Shown here: piece after piece, positions 56,660 through 64,000 of the stretch
Position numbering within the stretch: position 1 is the first letter of the stretch
Layout of the letters: every line of letters starts with the position of its first letter
Assembly (NCBI GenBank): GCA_964017235.1
Contig: OZ024928.1
Location: 5,084,001-5,148,000 of the forward strand
Length of the DNA stretch: 64,000 nucleotides
Reading direction: 5' to 3'
Source of the DNA: Sabellastarte sp. h YS-2021
Lineage: Eukaryota; Annelida; Polychaeta; Sabellida; Sabellidae
The notes under the pieces: generated by a model
What the model saw: the letters and a program-made list of their open reading frames with translations, nothing else
What the model was told of the DNA's origin: nothing
Databases searched by the model: none
Translations under genes and position numbers: made by a program

Positions 56660-58270
56660 CATTAAAGTAAAGTAAAATGAAATTACTACTGTTACTATCT
56701 ATCTATTCAGGAACCTGGGTGTGTGGTTTTACTCTGATTTTTCCTTCTCTAAACACGTCCAGAATGTTTGTAAAGGCTACTTTATTCAACTGAGGGTTTT
56801 AGAAACATTAGGCAGTTCTTGACTTATGATACAGCTGTGTCAGTTGCCAATGCTTTGGTTAGTAGTCGGTTGGACTATTGTAACTCACTTTTTAGGAGTC
56901 TCTCCAAATTCAATCTTCATAGATTACAGCCTATTCAAAATAGTGCAGCTAGAATTGTTACAAATTTGAGTAAATTCACTTGGATAACTCCAGTACTCAG
57001 GAAATGCCATTGGTTCCCTATTCAGTTTCGCTCAGAGTTCAAACTGGCTACCCTGGTGTACAAGTTTATTCATACTGGTTTCCCTGAATATTTTGCTCCA
57101 TATCTATCCTCATACCGCTCTACTTACAATACGTAGTCAGAGTGTTGCCAACTTCCTCAATGTTCCAAAATTTCAACCTACAATTCACACATCCACTAAG
57201 CAGTTTGGCTTCAGTTTTGCCTTTGATGCTTCCCCCAGTAAACATTTTTGGGTTTTTCAAACGTTTGAAAGGAAACGTTTGGCAAAGGTTAAAAAATGAT
57301 GGGTATGAAAACCATTTGTAAATGTTTTAAAAACATTTTATGAAAACCGTTTATTAAACGTTCAATGATAAATGTTAGAAAAATGTTATAAATGATCATA
57401 ATAATGTCTGAATAATAATGGGGTCAGAGGTCAAATTCAATATCTTTGTATGGCTATTCACCATTGGAAATATTATTTTCATGTCTAAAATTGTAAGATA
57501 GTGGCTTAGAAACTGTGCCCCATTGAATTCATACTTTTAGGGATTGCATGTGGGGCAATTTTTGAGAAAGTCCTCTAAAATCCCCTATTATTGCTCACCG
57601 CCATCTTTGTTTGGACATGTTTGAAGGTGAAGGTTTGAAATTATAGGTTTAAAAAACGTTTTTGCTTAAATGTTTTTAAAACATTTGACAAGCAATGTTG
57701 TTTAAACATTTTATGGGTCCTGTTTATCAAACATTTCTTGATGAATGTTTGAAAAACATTTCCAGTAAAACCTTAGTTCCTTTAGCTATTTTATAAATGT
57801 TTTAAAAAACGTTACCAGTCAAACCTAGCTTCTTGAGTTATTTTATAAATGTTTAATAAACATTTTCAGTAAAAATGTTTTTATAGAGAATGTTTATAAA
57901 ACGTTTTTTAAACATTACAGCAAAAACGTTTACTTAGAAACGTTTAGAAAACCAAAGATAGGGTTTACTTAGGTTTTAAAAACATTTTGTAAACGTTTAA
58001 ACCATTTAAAAACGTTTCTAATGTTTACTGGGCCACTGTTCGGAATTCGTTTCCTGAAGACATACATGCATCACCCACTATAGCCTTTTTTAGAAAGAAG
58101 CTCAGAACCTATCTCTACGCAAAGACATATCCTCCTTAGCTTATTTTCTTTTAAGATTCTCCATGGTGCTGACCTATTTCTGTCCCTGGACTTTGAATTT
58201 GCATATTGCTATTGTCTTGTTGCACCTTAGAGTACACTTCTCAGATTAAGAGCTATAAAAGTTGAATTAG
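56660..58270 (+). pseudogene. LINE RT C-terminal relic, split by a TIR element
   Basis: The plus strand reads FSFSKHVQNVCK and (after a frame change) YDTAVSVANALVSSRLDYCN, LHRLQPIQNSAARIV, CHWFPIQFRSEFKLATLVYK and FGFSFAFDAS up to 57233. The reading resumes at 58035 with TVRNSFPEDIHAS and FFRKKLRTYLYAKTY. These are the standard end motifs of CR1/L2/Jockey-like LINE proteins. The 3' end has a short AATTAGAATTAGAATC repeat tail near 58265, common in such LINEs. A 5'-truncated, old copy. Confidence 0.8.
57234..58032. mobile_element. 0.8-kb TIR element inserted in the LINE relic
   Basis: Ends are perfect 13-bp inverted repeats, CCCAGTAAACATT (57234-57246) and AATGTTTACTGGG (58020-58032), flanked on both sides by CC. 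The interior is full of imperfect AAACGTTTTTAAAACATTT-type motifs in both orientations and has no ORF. Removing the element with one CC restores the LINE reading frame, confirming the boundaries. Superfamily unassigned; a 2-bp CC duplication is unusual. Confidence 0.8.
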
Positions 58271-58317
58271 AATTAGAATCTATACCTAAAGGATATCCCC
58301 AAGACTGGCCTCCTCTG

Positions 58318-58738
58318 GTTTCGCAAAGGGTATTAGTCTTATCTAAGTTTTAGCTAAGTATGGGACCTTTTATTTCTATTTAACATATAGTATAGCATAA
58401 TATGGTAACATATATCCTTTGAAGCATTTTATGTTATGCATACTGCTGTTTTGACAGGAAAACGTCGCAACCACATAAAATGTCCAATAGAGTGCTTTAG
58501 TGAGGTGTTCAATATATTTATAGTTTATTTGACTTCTACATTAAATTTTGAAGTTGATGAAAAAATTTTGGCTTCAATATATAAGTCTTTGTTTACAAAA
58601 ATGAAGCCAATCCCAGGTAGCCTTAACTTTAGTCCATGACTTAGGCCGAACTTAGGGTGTGCTGCTTTGTTAAATCAAACGGAAGACTTGGACTATGATA
58701 AAGACAAAAGTCTTAACAACCTCAAGTCAAAGTCCAGC
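58318..58738. repeat. TIR element copy 3 (decayed)
   Basis: Aligns with the blocks at 14.2 and 15.0 kb: TTTCGCAAAGGGTATTAG start, GGTAACATATATCCTTTG, the GTGAGGTGTTC block, and a TAGGGTGTGCTGCTTTGTTA end region. Ends are degraded. Confidence 0.6.
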
Positions 58739-59339
58739 ACCGAACATCTCCCCCACAAAATGCAAACGACTTCAGAACATCCAGTCCCAAATAAGTAATA
58801 CTTTACTCCTGATTTTAGCAGGGATGCCTTGGTGATTGTGAACTCCTTTTTGTGGCATTTTAGTCCGGCTTGGACAAATGTTTAGAAATTAGTCAGACTC
58901 ATTCTGTGAAATTTATTCCTAATTATCAAGGAATGGGGAATAATGAAAAGAAAGACAGTTTTTACACCAGATTTCTCTTTGTCTGGTATATACTAGTAGG
59001 CTGGGTACCATCCGGCTTTCAGCTGAAACATTCTCTTATAAACTGTAATATTTGTTACAAAGAAAAGCAGGGGATTTTACTGCTACTTCCACTAAAACAA
59101 AAGAGCAACAATATATTTTATTTTGTTTCCTAGAAAGAAAAACATATATGCATATATAGTGTATCATACAAAGCGCAGATCTTTCTGCCTTTCTTAATAT
59201 TCCACTTTTCCACCAATCAAAACAAAGTTTGGTACATCGCAATAATAGCATAAATATATCCTGACTAAAGGCTCAAATTTGTGCCAAAAACTTCTCTGAA
59301 ACAATAAACACACAGAGTCGTTTGTACTTATAAGGCATT

Positions 59340-59565
59340 CTTTTATGTAAGGAGAGACCATAGTGGTTCCTTCCCTCCTCCAAACTCTGAGGTCGGCAGT
59401 TCAAACCCAGATCCCTATGTGGGAAAGATGGTAGTTTCTTACCGATGGTCAGCAGTTTACAGTCCTAACCTTGACCAAGTGTATGTACTGGTCTCCTCTG
59501 CCCATAAAACTAGCCATCGTGATATGTCCTTACAATATTAAAAGCGACATTGAAACCCTAGTAGA
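59340..59565 (+). repeat. tRNA-headed SINE, copy c (old)
   Basis: Aligns with copy b through the CTCTGAGGTCGGCAGTTCAAA B-box region, GTTTCTTACCGATGGTCAGC, and the AAAAGCGACATTGAAACCC 3' end. The A-box region is strongly mutated, so this is an older insertion. No clear target-site duplication. Confidence 0.75.
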
Positions 59566-60334
59566 CTTAATCTTTCCCTTTCCTTCCAGTTGTATCATGG
59601 AAACTACATAAGAGATCTGGATCTATTTGCATTCAATCCAGATCTAAGATCCAAAATTATTTTTTGTTATATTTAGGCTGTATCCACATGTCTAACCTAA
59701 TGAAGTTGATTGCCCTTGTGGATTTGTCAGAATTTGTTTTCTCCTTTCTTTTCTTTACTTTCTACTTTTCCTCATTACAAAAAATAATCCAAGATGTCAA
59801 CTTCAGGTTTTCTGTGTTTGTTTAGGGTCAATGGAGACAATTTCTAAAACAATCTTGTTTCCAAGATCGCCGCCACCTATTTTTAAAGCTTGTGTAAACT
59901 CTAAGTCCAGATTGCTTTGACCGATTATCTTCAAACTTTGTACAGTCATTGGTTTTATTCATTTATTTTATTTTCTTCAGGAGGAAGCCCATTGATTTAG
60001 GGCAAAATTGAGACCACAACAAACCAAATGATATCAGCCAGCCAATCAAACGAAAGCTTGCAATATAGTTAACTGCTAAAGTCTAATCTACATTAAGGCA
60101 GGCAACAGACATCTGCTGTTTTTAGCCATGTCTGTGGTTTTCCCAGCACACAATCACAAATTTCAATCAAAGGATTATACAGCCCATAATTAAAAATGTG
60201 TAGGTGCATGCTATATGTGAAATCATTTACGCAAAAAATATAAGGTACCCAGTTTATATGTTACAATAATTACATAAGATATATATAAATACACAAATAT
60301 AAAAGATATACTGTAATTCACCTTTTTTCGTCTA

Positions 60335-60548
60335 TATTTAAGACTTATTTCAAAAACTTAAGACTCATAGCTACCAGTCTTAAGATTAAAACCTTGGTTA
60401 AGACCAAAACTGATCTTAACCTTTTGTGAATACGGCTAACACTAAAATAAACACAAAGGTCTCAGCATATTTTTCCCAAAAGTTAAGACAAACTTAGACA
60501 ACTTCGAACTTAAGCCCTGGCTAAGACCTTTCTTCAATACGGACCCTA
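60335..60548. repeat. Possible MITE relic
   Basis: Degenerate inverted arrangement of TTAAGACT and GGTTAAGACC motifs, with CTTTTGTGAATACGGC and TTCTTCAATACGGACC inside and at the right. It resembles the 'aagtcta/ttcacaaag' type of element but does not align with the other three copies throughout. Confidence 0.35.
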
Positions 60549-61678
60549 AATATCCAGGACAAACATGTACATTTTGTAAGGTATAATACAATGTAACATG
60601 AAACTCACCATTGATTCTGTATTTTGTCATTAAATGTCCAAGAAAAGTCTTTTAAATAATCCACTCACTAATTGCTTGAAAAGTGCTGATATTTCTATTG
60701 CAAATCATTAAAATACACTTCTCTGTCAACACCGGAGGGTTCACCAAACTGGTTTGAACCAGTGCTTCATAAAATACATAAAAGACTAATCAGCCAACTA
60801 AGACAAAAAACTTTAATCTTAACTTTTTCTCCTCCTGCTGGGTTACTGATAGAATACTTGGAAATGGTTCCAACCATATTACTATACCATAGACTTGAAT
60901 CTAGTTGTTCACGGAAATCAAACAAAGGGCAGCCTGAACTGATATTTATTTTTAGAATATAAACATATGTTTTGCTTATTGATCCCCCTTCACATTTTCC
61001 CCAGAAAAAATAATCTTTTGGGAAGATTTTTGGCGTTACAGGTAACACCTGATGATACTTTAAAATGTATGAAGGTAGTTAATATGTCCAAGTTGTCCTA
61101 CTTTAAGTCTGTGTTGTTAACATAACATAACACATGATTTTTATATAGTGCTTATCACTAAGTATGTCTCCAAGGGCTGTAAGTAGGATTTAGATATTGT
61201 ATGCAAGTGTGAAAAAAATAAGTTTTGAGCTGCCTTCGGAAATCTAACAGCAGGACCAGTCTATGGGGGAAACTATTGCTTCCTCCCTAGCTCGTGCTGT
61301 GGATAATGTTTAACCTACTACTTTTGGGCTTGAGGGTAGTTTTTATACACTTTTATTACATACATGCAACTATATATCCAATGTCATTGTAAACCTTTGG
61401 CCACCTCAGACTCCTCAGGTCGTGGGTTCACTCCTCCATAGTCACATTCTGTTGCACCCTAACCCAAATGTGGGTCTAGGCTGCTGTAACTTTTAATAAA
61501 GGGCTAACCTTAAACTCACCTTAATCTATGCTAGTCTTAACTTCCCCTGCTTTCACTCACACCCGAGTTTTAGGTGACCTCTGGTACTCCTTATATGTCT
61601 TATCTGAAATTTTTATATTAAACATATGTATGTACAAAAATTTATTAATGGACTCTAAACTTTATACAGGGGCCACGG

Positions 61679-61801
61679 TGGCAGAGTGGTAACACTCTCG
61701 CCTCCCACCTCTGAGGTCGGGGGTTCGATCCCCATGATGGCCTTAAGTGGGAAAGCTGGTAGTTGGAAAGCTGGTAGTTAAAACCCCCAAATAAATAAAA
61801 C
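61679..61801 (+). repeat. tRNA-headed SINE, copy d (internally deleted)
   Basis: Near-perfect head (A box TGGCAGAGTGGT, B box GGGTTCGATCCCC) followed by a short duplicated GAAAGCTGGTAGTT and then directly the AAAACCCCCAAATAAATAAA tail. The body, of roughly 110 bp, is missing. An imperfect 13-bp target-site duplication, TAAACTTTATACA / TAAACTGTATACA, lies at 61666-61678 and 61802-61814, so the deletion may have happened before or during insertion. Confidence 0.82.
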
Positions 61802-61814
61802 TAAACTGTATACA

Positions 61815-64000
61815 TGAATTGGACTGTAAATACTAGTAGTCTTAATAACAAAAATTATTCATGTACATATGCATGTTATTAAACAACCATACTTTCTGGT
61901 AGATATATATATATATTATAACCAATAAAAACTATCCGCAAGCCTGTTTTCTTACTTCCTTGGGGTATGGGGGACTGAAACATATAAGTTAAATGTGAGA
62001 ATTTCTTTCTGAAACCAATACGATCAAACAAGCTCAGACACATGTTTACATTAAACTGGCATGACTGATAAAAAATTAAAAGTCATTACAGAAAAAAAGG
62101 AAGTTCATTCCAACTCAAGCTCTCTGCTTGATCCTAGTCCTAGTCAGCTGAAAGTTCAAGCCACGTTGAGACAGTACAAAGGTTGGCATCGAGGATTAAT
62201 ATGTATTCAATCTGCTAAAAATTCAATCTATGCTAAATTTATTTACAAAGGAGTTAACAATAGGCATAAGGTCAGCTTAACTATAACATACTTCAGGTCA
62301 ACTTGAGCTGAAAGCAGTGAGAAATTCACAGAGGACAAATCAGATAATTTTTGTATTTTTTTCAGTCTTGTTTCTGGCATGATCACTCATAACAGCAACT
62401 GTATTTTAAATCAGCTAGTCATATGGTTTATCATGATAGTGGGAGAGTGATATCTGATAGTGGTATTGAAATAAGTTGTGTTCGCCAATTACACAATATC
62501 ACTCTGGAATCGATGGAGAAAAAAATCAGTTACCAGTAAACAGGACACTGGTGCCAGATTCAATGAAAGGTTAGGAAGAAGGAATGGACAAAAATAGAAA
62601 TCTGATTTTATGTCACAGACTGACGCATTGGCTCAAAACTGGCGCTTTTTTTGGTCTTAGATGAGTTTTGGGAAGTAGTCTGTTGCACAATTGCATAAAC
62701 TCAATAAAATAATTATGTTATCAACACATACAACCTCAAATATAGGTTTCATAAACATATTCATGACTGATCTAATAAAAAAATTATGCCATTAATTATC
62801 ATAATAGACAAGGTTAAGAGTGGAGATTTTCCCCCTTTTCTGTGATTCCTGTGAAAATATTCCAGAAGGTATCTGAATTTTGTTCACTTTTATTCTTATT
62901 GAATTGTGTTTGTTACAGACCAAAAAATACGAAATACTAAATCATTTAAAATCATTAAACATACTAAAACACTAAATATCATTCAATATAATATTTATTA
63001 ATTTAAATGTCATGAACAATAACACTTAGAGAGCACATGGCTGAAATAATGCTAATGGTTGTAATGATAAAAATGGTTGTAATGAAAAAAAATTGAAAAA
63101 TCTTATCTCATATCAAAATCTATCTACAACATGAGTTTTGTTCTGGAGATGAACAAACACATGCCAACAAAGGATAGCCTCACTGTGAGAGGTGATCAGT
63201 CTTCAGACTGTAGAGACAAAGGCATAAGGTACCTCCTTTGTACACTTAAGACTGTGTCAAATGTTGGAGCCCAAAGTTCCATTTTTAGTCTGAGACATGG
63301 GTTTAATCCTTTTTATGAAATAAGCCCCAGCAGCCTTTATTTATAAACTAAATCAAATGCATACAATATTTTAACAATATATCTTCTGTTCACATTCTTC
63401 TCTTGATTATTCCACTGTGACATGACAAGAAAAAGCTATTTCTTGGCTGTATATTCCAGATTTCCCCCAAAAATTGTTATACCTCTGTTCAACTCTCACA
63501 AATTAGCAGCCAACTGTCCTGATTGTAATTTTATTAATTGTATGAGAATAACCTTCACTTGTGCAGATTGGGAATGTAATGCTGGATTCACACCGGGCTC
63601 CCGCCATCTGTGGTTGGGAAAACTTGCAAAAAAATCTTGCACTCCCCCCCCCAAAAAACGGAGACCGACGGTTGTATACAGGACCAAAGATGGCTCACTA
63701 GGGTTACTGATTATTGAAAAATGTCACTTCTCCAACTTTCCACAACAGGAGATCTGATGGCTGTGTACCACTGGAACCGACTTTTTGGTAATTAGGTATT
63801 TTTTGAGGATCAGTTTTGTTGAAGTTTCCCATCTTGTCATGGTGGATCGGCAAATATCAAACATGTTTGATATTTCACTGACCTCCACGACCCTGCATCC
63901 GGGCTTTGGCTAAGCCCACCTGGAGACCATCCTGTACTAGATGTCTACGACTTGTAGGTTACACTTCCCATCTTGTCCTATACTGTCACCATCTTGTCTT
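61815..64000. other. Non-coding right end
   Basis: No coding exon or repeat boundary that I can support. Short open frames on both strands lack motifs and splice context. Confidence 0.4.

Noticed and set aside
1-64000. CRISPR arrays, bacterial operons or phage genes
   Set aside because: No regular spacer-repeat arrays or bacterial gene organisation; introns, SINEs and LINEs show animal DNA.

Overview
The window is AT-rich animal DNA and looks lophotrochozoan, most likely molluscan. The reasons are split, intron-containing genes; CARD-NACHT (NLR-like) receptors; tRNA-headed SINEs whose 3' end resembles the V-type SINEs described from molluscs; HARBI1/MADF transposon relics of the kind common in bivalves; and several tyrosine-recombinase (DIRS/Ngaro-like) retrotransposons. 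Species is not determinable from the sequence alone. Most of the window is mobile DNA and its decay products; three host genes can be supported.

Layout. 0.8-3.2 kb: last three exons of an unrecognised gene (minus strand; all junctions GT-AG and phase 1). 3.5-6.0 kb: decayed PIF/Harbinger element (HARBI1-like nuclease on plus, MADF-type partner on minus). 7.4-12.9 kb: tyrosine-recombinase retrotransposon 1 (plus). 14.2-17.9 kb: two related TIR elements, two SINEs and a probable solo terminal repeat. 18.34-25.61 kb: retrotransposon 2 (minus), with a complete split-direct-repeat layout A1-gag-RT/RH-YR-B1-A2-spacer-B2. 26.7-30.3 kb: retrotransposon 3 (minus), an internal-deletion derivative. 30.7-32.4 kb: a fourth, heavily decayed copy (plus). 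34.2-35.6 kb: 5'-truncated LINE. 37.1-40.7 kb: NLR-like gene 1 (minus). 42.4-46.8 kb: MADF relic, a 1.9-kb TIR element, a tandem duplication and a foldback MITE. 46.9-47.4 kb: LINE relic split by a SINE. 51.6-56.3 kb: NLR-like gene 2 (minus), with a coding minisatellite between its NACHT and C-terminal parts. 56.7-58.3 kb: LINE relic split by a TIR element. 58.3-64 kb: SINEs, MITE relics and non-coding DNA.

How the parts work together. The two NLR-like genes share exon structure (a CARD exon joined by a phase-1 intron to a large NACHT-LRR exon), orientation and sequence, so they are a local duplicate pair of cytosolic pattern-sensor candidates. The retrotransposons carry a Gag with a CCHC-like finger region, RT plus RNase H, and a tyrosine recombinase in place of an integrase. 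The strongest new-looking signal is in retrotransposon 2. Its gag ends on an A AAA AAC slippery heptamer, followed after 7 nt by a potential H-type pseudoknot, and the -1 frame opens directly into RT. All three larger copies also have a good 3' splice site just before gag and another just after the RNase H stop, before the recombinase ORF. This suggests Gag-Pol is made by ribosomal frameshifting and the recombinase from a spliced mRNA.
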